From Leuconostoc miyukkimchii (GTDB taxonomy: Bacteria > Bacillota > Bacilli > Lactobacillales > Lactobacillaceae): a stretch of DNA of 64,000 bases. Both the position numbers and the translations under genes were made by a program. Below are positions 53,506 through 63,201 of this stretch, piece by piece. The stretch lies in contig NZ_BPKY01000004.1 of assembly GCF_019656055.1 (NCBI RefSeq), positions 115,936 through 179,935 on the forward strand, read 5' to 3'. The first letter of the stretch is position 1. The number at the start of each line of letters is the position of its first letter. The notes under the pieces were generated by a model. That model saw only the letters and a program-made list of their open reading frames with translations. It was not told where the DNA came from and searched no databases.

Positions 53506-56208
53506 ATGGTAGAAGCAATTATAAAAAAGACCGCAAAAAAGGTTCTAACACCTGAAGAAAAAGCAGAACTACAAGCACAAGCCGAGGCAATGACAGCCGA
53601 ATTGGTTGAAAAGTCACAGAAAGCATTAGCAGAATTTTCAACGTTTACACAAGAACAAGTAGATAAAATTGTAGCGGCAATGGCATTAGCAGGTTCAGAA
53701 AACTCGTTAAGGTTGGCTCACGCAGCCCATGATGAAACTGGTCGTGGTGTGGTAGAGGATAAAGATACCAAAAATCGTTTTGCATCTGAATCAGTATATA
53801 ACGCCATTAAGTTTGATAAGACAGTTGGTGTGATTAGCGAAGATAAGATTCAAGGGAAAGTTGAATTAGCTGCGCCATTAGGTGTGTTGGCAGGTATTGT
53901 ACCAACAACAAACCCAACGTCAACAACAATCTTCAAGGCAATGTTGACAGCTAAAACACGAAATACAATCATCTTTGCTTTCCATCCACAAGCGCAAAAA
54001 TCATCAGCACTTTCTGCAAAAATTGTTTATGATGCTGCTGTGAAAGCTGGTGCACCAAAGAACTTCATCCAATGGATTGAAAAGCCATCAATATATGGCA
54101 CAACTGCCCTGATTCAAAATCGTGGTATTGCTTCAATTTTGGCAACTGGTGGTCCTGCAATGGTTAATGCATCCTTGAAGTCAGGTAACCCATCAATGGG
54201 TGTTGGTGCTGGAAACGGTGCCATCTATCTTGATGCAACTGTTGATACAGATCGTGCGGTTTCTGACTTATTGTTATCAAAGCGTTTTGATAATGGTATG
54301 ATTTGTGCCACTGAAAACTCAGCAGTTATTCAAGCACCAATTTATGATGAAGTTTTGCAAAAGTTACAAGATCAAGGTGCTTACCTAGTACCTAAAAAAG
54401 ATTACAAGAAAATTGCTGATTATGTCTTTAAGCCAAATGCTGAAGGATTTGGTGTTGCAGGACCAGTTGCTGGTATGTCTGGCCAGTGGATTGCTGAGCA
54501 AGCTGGTGTAAAAATTCCTGAAGGTAAAGATGTCTTATTGTTCGAATTAGACCAAAAAAATATTGGTGAAGCCCTATCATCTGAAAAGTTATCACCATTG
54601 CTTTCAATTTATAAGGTTGAAAAACGTGATGAGGCAATCGAAACAGTGCAAGCCTTGTTGAATTATCAAGGCGCAGGACACAACGCCGCAATTCAAATTG
54701 GTTCACAAGACGATCCATTTATTAAAGAATATGCAGATGCCATTGGCGTTTCACGAATATTAGTGAATCAACCTGATTCAATTGGTGGTATTGGCGATAT
54801 TTATACAGATGCTATGCGCCCATCTTTGACGCTTGGTACCGGATCATGGGGGAAAAATTCGTTGTCTCACAATTTATCAACATACGATTTGCTGAACATT
54901 AAAACTGTGGCGCGTCGTCGTAATCGTCCACAATGGATTCGTTTACCAAAAGAAGTTTACTACGAAGAAAATGCCATCACTTACTTGCAAGAATTACCAG
55001 CAGTCAAGCGGGCGTTCATTGTAGCAGATCCTGGCATGGTACAATTTGGATTTGTAGGCAAGGTGTTGAGTCAACTTGAATTACGTCAAGAACAAGTTGA
55101 AACAAGCATTTACGGTTCAGTTAATCCAGATCCCACTTTGTCACAGGCTGTTGATATTGCGCGTCAAATGGCAGCCTTCAAGCCAGATACAGTGATCTTA
55201 CTTGGTGGTGGTTCAGCACTTGATGCTGGAAAAATAGGTCGTTTCTTGTATGAATATTCAACACGTCATGAGGGTATTCTAGGAGATGAAGAAGCTATTA
55301 AAGATCTATTTATGGAATTACAACAAAAGTTTATGGATATTCGTAAGCGTATTGTGAAATTCTATCATGCACGCTTGACACAAATGGTTGCTATTCCAAC
55401 AACGTCAGGAACTGGTTCAGAAGTCACACCATTTGCAGTTATTACTGATGATCAGACACACGTTAAGTATCCACTTGCTGATTACGAATTGACACCAGAA
55501 GTAGCGATTGTTGATCCTGAATTTGTGATGACGGTGCCAAAGCGCACTGTGGCATTCTCAGGATTGGATGCCTTGTCACATGCCTTTGAGTCATATGTAT
55601 CAGTTATGTCATCAGAATTCACGCGTCCTTGGGCTTTGCAAGCAATCAAGTTAATTTTTGAAAACTTGACGACTTCATATCAGTACGATTCAAAGCAACC
55701 AACTAAAGAAGGACAAAATGCACGTACTAAGATGCACTATGCTTCAACATTAGCAGGTATGTCATTTGCCAATGCTTTCTTAGGCATTAACCACTCATTG
55801 GCGCATAAGACAGGTGGCGAGTTCGGTTTGCCACACGGTTTGGCTATTGCAATTGCTATGCCTCATGTTATCAAGTTTAATGCGGTAACAGGGAACGTTA
55901 AACGCACACCATACCCACGTTACGAAACTTACACAGCACAAAAAGATTACGCTGACATTGCTCGTTATCTTGGTTTGAAAGGTAATACCGATGCTGAATT
56001 AGTTGACGCTTTAATTGCTGCCGTTAAGAACTTGGCAAAGTCTGTAGAAGTTGACCAAACATTGACAGGTAATGGTGTTAAAAAGGCTGATTTAGAAAGA
56101 AATATTGATCAATTGACAGATCTTGTCTACAATGATCAGTGCACGCCTGGCAACCCTCGCCAACCAAGTTTGGAAGAAATTAAGCAATTGTTGATGGATC
56201 AACTTTAA
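53506..56208 (+). CDS. adhE: Bifunctional acetaldehyde-CoA/alcohol dehydrogenase AdhE
   Basis: It reduces acetyl-CoA to acetaldehyde and then ethanol, regenerating NAD in heterofermentation. The 900 residues contain an aldehyde dehydrogenase half (about 1-450; catalytic Cys in NGMICATENSAVI). An iron-dependent alcohol dehydrogenase half follows (about 480-900; GGGSALDAGKIGRFLYE, metal-binding His in DALSHAFESY and NHSLAHKTGGEFGLPHG). The length is usual for AdhE. An AAAGGAG site precedes the ATG. Codon choice is strongly biased, fitting an abundant protein. The upstream Rex-like and cre-like sites suggest control by NADH and carbon source. Confidence 0.97.
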   Translation: MVEAIIKKTAKKVLTPEEKAELQAQAEAMTAELVEKSQKALAEFSTFTQEQVDKIVAAMALAGSENSLRLAHAAHDETGRGVVEDKDTKNRFASESVYNAIKFDKTVGVISEDKIQGKVELAAPLGVLAGIVPTTNPTSTTIFKAMLTAKTRNTIIFAFHPQAQKSSALSAKIVYDAAVKAGAPKNFIQWIEKPSIYGTTALIQNRGIASILATGGPAMVNASLKSGNPSMGVGAGNGAIYLDATVDTDRAVSDLLLSKRFDNGMICATENSAVIQAPIYDEVLQKLQDQGAYLVPKKDYKKIADYVFKPNAEGFGVAGPVAGMSGQWIAEQAGVKIPEGKDVLLFELDQKNIGEALSSEKLSPLLSIYKVEKRDEAIETVQALLNYQGAGHNAAIQIGSQDDPFIKEYADAIGVSRILVNQPDSIGGIGDIYTDAMRPSLTLGTGSWGKNSLSHNLSTYDLLNIKTVARRRNRPQWIRLPKEVYYEENAITYLQELPAVKRAFIVADPGMVQFGFVGKVLSQLELRQEQVETSIYGSVNPDPTLSQAVDIARQMAAFKPDTVILLGGGSALDAGKIGRFLYEYSTRHEGILGDEEAIKDLFMELQQKFMDIRKRIVKFYHARLTQMVAIPTTSGTGSEVTPFAVITDDQTHVKYPLADYELTPEVAIVDPEFVMTVPKRTVAFSGLDALSHAFESYVSVMSSEFTRPWALQAIKLIFENLTTSYQYDSKQPTKEGQNARTKMHYASTLAGMSFANAFLGINHSLAHKTGGEFGLPHGLAIAIAMPHVIKFNAVTGNVKRTPYPRYETYTAQKDYADIARYLGLKGNTDAELVDALIAAVKNLAKSVEVDQTLTGNGVKKADLERNIDQLTDLVYNDQCTPGNPRQPSLEEIKQLLMDQL

Positions 56209-56243
56209 TTTTAAAATAATTGTTATATAGCAATTTGTTTCAG

Positions 56244-56269
56244 AAAGCAAAAGAGATTTTGCTTTTTTG
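56244..56269 (+). terminator. Terminator after adhE
   Basis: AAAGCAAAA-GAGA-TTTTGCTTT stem with a T run. Confidence 0.85.
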
Positions 56270-56343
56270 TTTGCATTAATTTTTCTCCGTGTATATAATA
56301 TATCCATAGACAAATAAAGTACACGAAAAAAGAGGCTTGTGAC

Positions 56344-58689
56344 ATGAAATTTTGGAAAAGTGCAGAATGGCAGCGAATCAGTAAGTTTCGCGGTTTAAAA
56401 TTATTGTTAGTCGGTATAACTTTAATTCCTAGTATCTATGCAGTTATTTTTCTGTCATCATTATGGGATGCCTACGGCAATGTTAACAATTTACCAGTAG
56501 CTATTGTTAACCAAGATAAACCAGCAAAGATTAATGGTAAGGTTGAGCACTTAGGAACTGATTTAACGGATAAATTAATGAAAAAACAACCGTTAAAACT
56601 GAGTGAAGTATCCGAGAAACAAGCCAAAAGAGGCCTCGCACAAGGCAAGTATTATATGACAATTACTATTCCTAGTGACTTTACAAGTAACTCAGGTACG
56701 TTACTAAATAATCAGCCTAATCCTTCAAAAATTGCAATTGCGCATAACGCTGGTGAGAGTTTCATTGCTGAAAAAATGACAAGCTCTGCAGCGGATAAAA
56801 TACACAACAGTGTCACTGAATCCTTGCAAAAGGTATATAATACAACAATTTTGTCAGCAACAAGGTCTTCTCAAAAAGGCTTACAGGCTGGGGCTGATGG
56901 TGCTAGTCAGCTCAATAACGGTTTAGGTCAATTATCAGATGGCACGAAAAAACTTAACGATGGCGCTCAATCACTTACATCAGGAACTTCCTCTTTGGCT
57001 GATGGTGTGAATCAATATACAAACGGTGTTTCCCAAGTTAATAGTGGTTCAAATAAATTAGTTGGTGGTGCCAATTCAGCAGCAACTGGTGCCAATCAAT
57101 TAGCGTCAGGGACATCGCAATTGGCAAAAAACACGCCTAAGTTAGCTGAAGGAAGCCAACAGTTAGCAACTGGTGCACAAGAATTAACAAAAAAACTGCA
57201 AGAAGTGAGTGATGGTATAACAAAAGGACAGGCCGCAAGTGCGCCTCAATTGGACCAACTAGAAAAAGGTTTGGCAGAATTAACTTCTCAAGTTAACCAG
57301 ATTCAAGTTCCTGATAGTTCAGTTGATCCAAGTAGTCTGAATCAAACTGGAGATAACCTAAAGAAGGGTTTGAGTGGCGCAACAGTAGATACTAAAAATA
57401 TTGCTAAATTAGCCGGTGAGCTTAAATCACAAGGACAAAATAATGAAATAGCTGATCAGTTATTAGAGACGGTAGCGAGCTTGAATGGTAATCTCACACA
57501 AAGTGGTCAAGCGGCTAATGATTTACAATCGCAATTGAATCAATTAAAAGCATTATTACCACAGCTTGAAAAATTTAAAACGCAGTTGCCCCAACTTAAA
57601 GCAGGTGTTGCAGCCGCTCAGGCAGGTAACAAACAGGCCATCACCCAATTGACTAATAGTTTGACAACGATTAGTCAAACTTTGTCACAACGGTTTGTTC
57701 CAGCGGCGCAACAGCTCGCTGATGGCGCAACGACATTGAACACAGGTCAACAACAAGTGGCTTCAGTCACAGCACAACTTAACAATGGTGCGAGTCAATT
57801 AGCCAGTGGCAATACACAACTTGCTAGTGGTGTTAATCAACTTAATGGTGGACTGGGTCAGTTAACGGCTAAAAATAGTCAATTAAATAGTGGTGCTGGT
57901 CAGTTGAATCAAGGGGCAGCTCAATTGGCAACAGGAACGTCACAAGCTGTTTCAGCATTAAATCAGGCACAAAACGGCACACAAACATTAGCAGCCAAAC
58001 TAGCAGATGGGGCTGTTAAGTTGGAAGCAGTTCACAGTGGTAAAAGTAATGTGAATGCGCTGACGCAGCCTGTTAAAAGCTCACAGAAGAATTTGTCTCA
58101 TGTTAAAAACAACGGTACTGGAATGGCGCCATATATGATGTCTGTTGGGTTATTTGTTGGTATGATAACATTTAGTACGATTTATGACTTTGTGACGGTA
58201 GCAAAAAAGCCACGCAGTGGTTTTGCTTGGTGGGCAGATAAACAAACAGTCAACGTTCCAGTTTGGATAGGACAGGCCATTATTATGACAGGCTTATTGT
58301 TTATAGTAGATGGGTTGACCGCACAAAGACCTGCTATGGTCTTTGTCGTTGCACTAGTTGCTGCATTCTCATTTAACCAATTAGTCTTGTTCTTCAATGT
58401 ATTATTTGGTAAGCTTGGATCTGGGTTAATGTTAGTCTTGATGGTGTTGCAATTGAGTGCGAGTGCCGGTTCATACCCAATTGAACTATCTAATGGTTTC
58501 TTTCAAGCTGTTCATTATTGGGTGCCAATGACTTATTCAGTTCATGCATTCCGTGAAACAATATCTATTGGGGGCAGTGTTGCAACTGATTTAACGGTAT
58601 TATTAACAGTTGGTATTGTCTCAATGGTATTAACTTTGGGCGTCTATCATTGGAAATTGCAACATAATCAGATGCTTTGGGCAGACTAA
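56344..58689 (+). CDS. YhgE/Pip-family membrane protein with long repeat region
   Basis: This 781-residue protein has an N-terminal hydrophobic segment (about 18-38) and a domain with PVAIVNQDKPAKINGK typical of YhgE/Pip. An extracytoplasmic region of about 400 residues follows, built from repeats of the type LxxGxxQLxxG (for example GASQLASGNTQLASGVNQL). Five or so C-terminal membrane segments (about 595-770) have the ABC-2-like fold. Relatives include phage infection protein Pip and the type VII secretion component EsaA. The function here is unknown; no other T7SS gene is visible. An Rrf2 regulator gene follows 55 bases later. Confidence 0.88.
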   Translation: MKFWKSAEWQRISKFRGLKLLLVGITLIPSIYAVIFLSSLWDAYGNVNNLPVAIVNQDKPAKINGKVEHLGTDLTDKLMKKQPLKLSEVSEKQAKRGLAQGKYYMTITIPSDFTSNSGTLLNNQPNPSKIAIAHNAGESFIAEKMTSSAADKIHNSVTESLQKVYNTTILSATRSSQKGLQAGADGASQLNNGLGQLSDGTKKLNDGAQSLTSGTSSLADGVNQYTNGVSQVNSGSNKLVGGANSAATGANQLASGTSQLAKNTPKLAEGSQQLATGAQELTKKLQEVSDGITKGQAASAPQLDQLEKGLAELTSQVNQIQVPDSSVDPSSLNQTGDNLKKGLSGATVDTKNIAKLAGELKSQGQNNEIADQLLETVASLNGNLTQSGQAANDLQSQLNQLKALLPQLEKFKTQLPQLKAGVAAAQAGNKQAITQLTNSLTTISQTLSQRFVPAAQQLADGATTLNTGQQQVASVTAQLNNGASQLASGNTQLASGVNQLNGGLGQLTAKNSQLNSGAGQLNQGAAQLATGTSQAVSALNQAQNGTQTLAAKLADGAVKLEAVHSGKSNVNALTQPVKSSQKNLSHVKNNGTGMAPYMMSVGLFVGMITFSTIYDFVTVAKKPRSGFAWWADKQTVNVPVWIGQAIIMTGLLFIVDGLTAQRPAMVFVVALVAAFSFNQLVLFFNVLFGKLGSGLMLVLMVLQLSASAGSYPIELSNGFFQAVHYWVPMTYSVHAFRETISIGGSVATDLTVLLTVGIVSMVLTLGVYHWKLQHNQMLWAD

Positions 58690-58744
58690 ATATTTAGTTC
58701 ATTCAAAACTGTTATAACGATAGATTTTAATTTTGGAGAATATT

Positions 58745-59245
58745 ATGAAAATGTCATCTGCAGTTGAACAAAGTTTAGTCGTTTTGGTCATGTTAGCTTT
58801 GCAAAAAGACCAATTGCCTATAAAGAGTTATTTGTTAAGTGATCGTCTTGATGTTTCAGAATCCTATCTCAAGAAAACAATGCGAAAATTAGTTGTTGCA
58901 GGCATTGTTCAAGCAATTGCTAGCAAAGAGGGCGGCTTTCGATTAGCACGCCCAATTAGTCAAATAACGTTGTTAGATGTTTACGAAGCCATAGAGGGTG
59001 ATAATAGTTTCATTCATTCAACGCAATTAGCTGATCGTATTTTTTTAAATCAAGAATCAAATGGTCGGTTTGAAGATGTTCAACAAGCGTTGGAAGTTGC
59101 AACTGATGATGTTTTATCTGTATTCAATGAGGCAGAACAAGATTTTAAACAACGATTAAAAAACTATACCATTTCAAAATTATTGCATCATATTAATGCT
59201 GATAAGTTTGATAAAATTGATTGGCGACATATGCCAGTTGAATAA
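58745..59245 (+). CDS. Rrf2-family transcriptional regulator
   Basis: The 166 residues have an N-terminal winged helix (LPIKSYLLSDRLDVSESYLKK, about 26-46, then LVVAGIVQAIASKEGGFRLAR) and the Rrf2 stretch ITLLDVYEAIEG. There is no cysteine cluster, so it is not an Fe-S sensor like IscR or NsrR but closer to YwnA types. The ATG at 58745 follows TTTTGGAG. It lies just after the YhgE/Pip gene, possibly in the same transcript, and ends with a terminator. Confidence 0.9.
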   Translation: MKMSSAVEQSLVVLVMLALQKDQLPIKSYLLSDRLDVSESYLKKTMRKLVVAGIVQAIASKEGGFRLARPISQITLLDVYEAIEGDNSFIHSTQLADRIFLNQESNGRFEDVQQALEVATDDVLSVFNEAEQDFKQRLKNYTISKLLHHINADKFDKIDWRHMPVE

Positions 59246-59267
59246 CGACCTGATGGTCGTTTTTTTG
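59244..59267 (+). terminator. Terminator after the Rrf2 gene
   Basis: AACGACC-TGAT-GGTCGTT stem followed by T run. Confidence 0.88.
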
Positions 59268-59289
59268 TTAAGAAAACATTTTTGATTAA

Positions 59290-59317
59290 TGTAAGCGTTT
59301 TCTTTTTGTGTTACAAT
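59290..59317 (+). promoter_or_regulatory. Promoter with cre for the ROK kinase gene
   Basis: A cre-like TGTAAGCGTTTTCT (59290-59303, 13 of 14 consensus positions) sits before an extended -10 box TGTTACAAT (59309-59317). CcpA binding here would repress the kinase gene on glucose. Confidence 0.65.
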
Positions 59318-59377
59318 CTGTTTAAGAAGCGGCAAAATATCTAATATTTTTTAATTAAAATAAAAAGAGGTGTGATG

Positions 59378-60280
59378 ATGGATTTAAATTATTTGGCTAT
59401 TGATATTGGTGGTACAAATGTTAAATACGGCATTGTTAACCGTGCTGGACAATTAATTGAGAAACATAGCGAGCCAACACAGTCTGTTGATTTGGCATCA
59501 TTTTTACAGCAATTAAAAGTAATTACTGCACAATATATTCATGATGTAAAAGGCATTGGCATTAGTGTTCCTGGTAAGGTTGATCACGCTGATGATACGA
59601 TTTATGGTGGTGGTGCGTTACAATTTTTGGACAAAATCAATTTACCACAAATGCTTAAACTCTCTATTCCAGTAGCTGTAGAAAATGACGGGAAATCAGC
59701 AGCGTTATCTGAACTTTGGCTTGGTAACCTGAAAGGTGTTAAAAATGGTGCCGCTATTGTTTTAGGAACAGGTGTTGGTGGTGGTCTGATTTTGAATGGA
59801 GAATTATTTTCTGGTACACATTTTCAGGCAGGAGAATTGAGTTTTTTGTCTTATCACGTTGATTTACCATGGCAGAAAATGATTGGGACGCTGGGCAGTG
59901 CAGTCAACATGATTGAACGAATTGCAACAGAAATTAATTTGCCTGATAAACATAATGGTTTGCAAGTGTTTGAGGCAATTAATCGGCATGACGAGAAAGC
60001 CTGGCCATTATTTCAGGCATATGTAACTGAAATTGCTTTATTAATCCATAATGTACAATCTGTTGTAGATTTGCAACGTTATGTGATAGGTGGCGGTATC
60101 TCTGCTCAACCTATTGTAGCAACTGAGATTAAAAAAGCTTATCAGAAATTATTTGCACATAGACAAATAATTGCCAACACGTTGACACCGGCAGAAATCA
60201 TGTCTAGCAAATTTAGTAATGATGCTAATCTATATGGTGCAATTTACCATTTGTTGTTAGTCATTAATGATGAAAAATAG
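59378..60280 (+). CDS. ROK-family sugar kinase
   Basis: This 300-residue kinase has ATP-phosphate motif AIDIGGTNVKYG (about 7-18), VENDGKSAALSELW with the catalytic Asp (about 100-113) and VLGTGVGGGLILNG (about 126-139). The zinc-binding CxCGxxGCxE motif of most ROK glucokinases is missing; the region reads GELSFLSYHVDLPWQK instead, as in beta-glucoside kinase-type members. I start at the ATG at 59378, 7 bases after AGAGG. It is monocistronic under a cre, so a non-preferred sugar is its likely substrate. Confidence 0.88.
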   Translation: MDLNYLAIDIGGTNVKYGIVNRAGQLIEKHSEPTQSVDLASFLQQLKVITAQYIHDVKGIGISVPGKVDHADDTIYGGGALQFLDKINLPQMLKLSIPVAVENDGKSAALSELWLGNLKGVKNGAAIVLGTGVGGGLILNGELFSGTHFQAGELSFLSYHVDLPWQKMIGTLGSAVNMIERIATEINLPDKHNGLQVFEAINRHDEKAWPLFQAYVTEIALLIHNVQSVVDLQRYVIGGGISAQPIVATEIKKAYQKLFAHRQIIANTLTPAEIMSSKFSNDANLYGAIYHLLLVINDEK

Positions 60281-60370
60281 GTGTTTTACAAGCAATGGTC
60301 AGCGATTTGTCGAGGGTGAACATTTTGTTCCAAATTAAAGGATGATTCATAGGGCATCCTTTTAATTTGA

Positions 60371-60399
60371 TTTACAATATATGTCGTATACGATATAAT
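60371..60399 (+). promoter_or_regulatory. Promoter with MarR-type palindrome
   Basis: TTTACA (60371-60376) and TATAAT (60394-60399) are 17 bases apart. The spacer holds a perfect palindrome TCGTATACGA (60384-60393), extendable to 16 bp with one mismatch. Placed like this, the MarR gene product could block its own operon. A hairpin at about 60333-60360 lies upstream. Confidence 0.7.
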
Positions 60400-60430
60400 T
60401 TAAACATAAAGCGCAAAACAAGGAGTCGAC

Positions 60431-60886
60431 ATGGCACAAGATGAACATCTATATGATGAACTATGCTTATCGGTTTATAACACAAATCGTTATTTTCACC
60501 GTTTGTATGGTCGTGTTTTGGAACAATATGATTTATCGTACCTACAATATATGAGTTTACTGATTATTCACCAACGTGGTGCGTTGAAAATGATGGATAT
60601 TGGCGCAGATCTTGAATTGTCGAGTAACACGCTTACACCTGTTGTTGATAAATTAGTTCAAAAAAATTGGATTGTCAAAGTTAAGAGTACAAAAGATAAA
60701 CGTGTCAAAGTATTAGCAATGGCCGATGATAAGCAACGTTTGTTTCAAAAAATTCTTGCCGAAGTCGATGAGATACGCAATGTTTTATTGCAGCGTAGCG
60801 GTCGTCCGTTGGCTGATGTACTTCAAGAAAATCAAGCACTCAATAGCGTTTTACAAAGTATGTTGATAGAAAAGGAAGAAAAATAG
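60431..60886 (+). CDS. MarR-family regulator
   Basis: The 151 residues have the winged helix ALKMMDIGADLELSSNTLTPVVDKL (split at about 57-81), a basic wing (KSTKDKRVKVL) and flanking dimerisation helices. It leads an operon of four genes with a flavin oxidoreductase, a quinone reductase-like protein and a DUF1304 protein. This is the usual arrangement of OhrR/HypR/YodB-like sensors of quinones or oxidants. It has a cysteine near the N-terminus (DELCLSVYNTNRYF, about residue 12) at the position of the OhrR sensing cysteine. Confidence 0.9.
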   Translation: MAQDEHLYDELCLSVYNTNRYFHRLYGRVLEQYDLSYLQYMSLLIIHQRGALKMMDIGADLELSSNTLTPVVDKLVQKNWIVKVKSTKDKRVKVLAMADDKQRLFQKILAEVDEIRNVLLQRSGRPLADVLQENQALNSVLQSMLIEKEEK

Positions 60887-62227
60887 ATGATATATGATGT
60901 GATTTTTATTGGTAGTGGTCACGCAGCTTGGCATGGTGCTCAGACATTAGCGCGTGCTGGCAAAAAAGTGGCATTGATTGAGGAAAACAAAGTTGCTGGA
61001 ACATGTACGAATTTTGGTTGCAACGCTAAAATTTTGCTTGATGGGCCAGCTGAAATGATTCATCATTTGCACCACTATCATGGTATCGGAATTAACGATA
61101 CGCCAGATGTTATCTGGCCAGAATTAATGGCATACAAGCACAGAGTGATTGATCCTTTATCAGATGGATTGGCAAAAATGCTTTCTGTTGATGGCATTGA
61201 TATTATTGCCGGACATGCTAAATTTATAGATAAACATACTATCACAGTTGCTGGAGAAACTTATACAGCTGATCAATTCGTCATTGCAACTGGACAACGT
61301 CCAGCAAAATTACCAATTACTGGTACAGAATTGACACATGATAGTACTGATTTCTTAGATTTACCAAATATGCCAAAATCAATGGCCTTCATTGGCGCTG
61401 GTTACATTGCCATGGAATTTGCTTCAATAGCACATGCTGCTGGCAGTGATGTGACTGTGATTGAATATGGTGACCACACGTTAAACGGTTTTGATAATGA
61501 CTATGCACAAGCAGTGGTTGCAGATATGACTGAAAAAGGTATTACATTTGCCTTTAATCATGCTGTTTCAGAAGTATCACAACTTGAAAACGGGCAATAT
61601 CTTGTGGCAACAGTACAAGGTGACACATACCAAGTTGACTATGTGATGGACACCACTGGTCGTGTGCCTAATATTGATGATCTAGGCTTAGATGACATTC
61701 AGGTTGATTTTGATCGTCAAGGTGTTTTAGTAAATAACCATCTACAAACGAGTATTGCTAATATTTATGCGAGTGGTGATGTCATTTCAAAATCAATTGC
61801 GCGGTTAACACCAACAGCAACATTTGAGTCGCATTATATTGCCAGCGTCTTGTTGGGTGATCAGACACCAATTAATTATCCAGTTGTACCAACGATAGCT
61901 TTCACACTGCCACGTCTGGCTCAAGTTGGTGTCACGGCAGCTGAAGCTAAAAAACAATCAAACTTGACGGTTATTGAAATACCTTATGGCCAAATCATGC
62001 GTTTTCAAACACTAAATGATGTTCACGCAGCAATTAAAATCATTGTCAATCAAGAGAAGCAACTGGTGGGAGCAGCCTTAATAGGGGATTTTGCACCTGA
62101 AGTAATCAATGCATTGGTCCCAGTGATTAATCAGCATTATACGAGTGATGATATCAAATCTCAAATTTTTGCTTTCCCAACGCACACAGGAATTGTGTTG
62201 CCGATGATCGCAAATTATTTAGCTTAA
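60887..62227 (+). CDS. Pyridine nucleotide-disulfide oxidoreductase (glutathione/mercuric reductase-like)
   Basis: This 446-residue flavoenzyme has an FAD motif FIGSGHAAWHGAQTLARAG (about 6-24), the redox disulfide in GTCTNFGCNAK (about 38-48), the NADPH motif FIGAGYIAMEFASIAHAAG (about 165-183) and the second FAD motif NIYASGDV. The C-terminal dimer domain lacks the usual HPTxxE; it ends AFPTHTGIVLPMI. So the disulfide is present but the acid-base histidine is displaced, and the substrate is uncertain. It starts directly after the MarR gene stop. Confidence 0.88.
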   Translation: MIYDVIFIGSGHAAWHGAQTLARAGKKVALIEENKVAGTCTNFGCNAKILLDGPAEMIHHLHHYHGIGINDTPDVIWPELMAYKHRVIDPLSDGLAKMLSVDGIDIIAGHAKFIDKHTITVAGETYTADQFVIATGQRPAKLPITGTELTHDSTDFLDLPNMPKSMAFIGAGYIAMEFASIAHAAGSDVTVIEYGDHTLNGFDNDYAQAVVADMTEKGITFAFNHAVSEVSQLENGQYLVATVQGDTYQVDYVMDTTGRVPNIDDLGLDDIQVDFDRQGVLVNNHLQTSIANIYASGDVISKSIARLTPTATFESHYIASVLLGDQTPINYPVVPTIAFTLPRLAQVGVTAAEAKKQSNLTVIEIPYGQIMRFQTLNDVHAAIKIIVNQEKQLVGAALIGDFAPEVINALVPVINQHYTSDDIKSQIFAFPTHTGIVLPMIANYLA

Positions 62228-62244
62228 AGGTGGAAAGAGCACAT

Positions 62245-63201
62245 ATGAGAGCAGCTATAATTAATCAATATGGCGACAGTAATGAATTAGAAGTTGTTGA
62301 TATAGCAGTGCCGGTAATTAAGGCAGATGAAGTTTTAGTTGAAAATGTGGCGACTAGTATTAATCCAATTGATTATAAAGCTCGTCAAGGTCTATTACAG
62401 GCCAGGTTTCAATGGCAATTTCCTGTTGTTTTGGGGTGGGATGTTGCGGGTAAAATTGTTGCAGTTGGTGATGATGTCGATAATTTTCACGTGGGGGATG
62501 CAGTTTTTGCACGACCAGATATTGATCTTTTGGGTAAAAATGGATCGTATGCTGAATATACAGCTGTCAAAGCAGATAAGTTAGCACTTAAGCCTGAAAA
62601 TATTAGTTTTGAAACCGCTGCAGCTGTGCCATTAGCTGGGTTGACGGCCCTACAGATGCTACGTCAACTGCAAGTTAAAGCTGGTCAAAAAGTGCTCATC
62701 CAAGCAGGTGCAGGGGGTGTTGGTATTTATGCCATTCAGTTGGCCAAAAAAATAGGGGCATATGTTGCTACAACAGCGAGCCAGCGTAATCGTGATTTTG
62801 TTGAGCGTTTAGGTGCTGATCAAGTCATTGATTATCACCTAAACAATATTGTTGATGTATTATCAGACTATGATGCTGTTTTTGATATGGTTGGTGATAT
62901 TGATAATGGGATTGCTATTTTGAAACGCGGTGGTCATTTTGTGACAGTTTCGGCAAAGTTGACTGAGAAACAAAAACAGACAGCTGGCAAGACAGTCACA
63001 GAAGGTTGGCTTGATACAAATGGGAAAGATTTAGCTATATTGGCCGATGCTATGGCTGATGGGACATTAGATGTTGTGTTAGATTCAGTGTATCCACTGA
63101 CGACACGCGGGATACGATCTGCGCATGAACGTAGCGAAACACACCATGCGCGTGGTAAAATTGTAGTTCAGGTTAAAGTAACCGAAAAAGAGGAGAAATA
63201 A
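62245..63201 (+). CDS. Zinc-free medium-chain dehydrogenase/reductase (quinone reductase-like)
   Basis: The 318 residues have the quinone-oxidoreductase layout: N-terminal NQYGDSNELEVVDI, GWDVAGKIVAVGDDV (about 64-78), the NADPH-binding QAGAGGVGIYAIQLAKKIGA (about 147-166), and no catalytic zinc ligands. I use the ATG at 62245, near GAAAGAG; a GTG at 62230 is possible. In the MarR operon it would reduce quinones or enals. It is 17 bases after the flavoenzyme gene and directly followed by the DUF1304 gene. Confidence 0.9.
   Translation: MRAAIINQYGDSNELEVVDIAVPVIKADEVLVENVATSINPIDYKARQGLLQARFQWQFPVVLGWDVAGKIVAVGDDVDNFHVGDAVFARPDIDLLGKNGSYAEYTAVKADKLALKPENISFETAAAVPLAGLTALQMLRQLQVKAGQKVLIQAGAGGVGIYAIQLAKKIGAYVATTASQRNRDFVERLGADQVIDYHLNNIVDVLSDYDAVFDMVGDIDNGIAILKRGGHFVTVSAKLTEKQKQTAGKTVTEGWLDTNGKDLAILADAMADGTLDVVLDSVYPLTTRGIRSAHERSETHHARGKIVVQVKVTEKEEK

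Noticed and set aside
56880..58050. Repetitive DNA suggestive of a CRISPR or tandem array
   Set aside because: The repetition is the protein-level LxxGxxQLxxG pattern of the YhgE/Pip protein, in frame and degenerate. I saw no CRISPR array or cas gene in the window.
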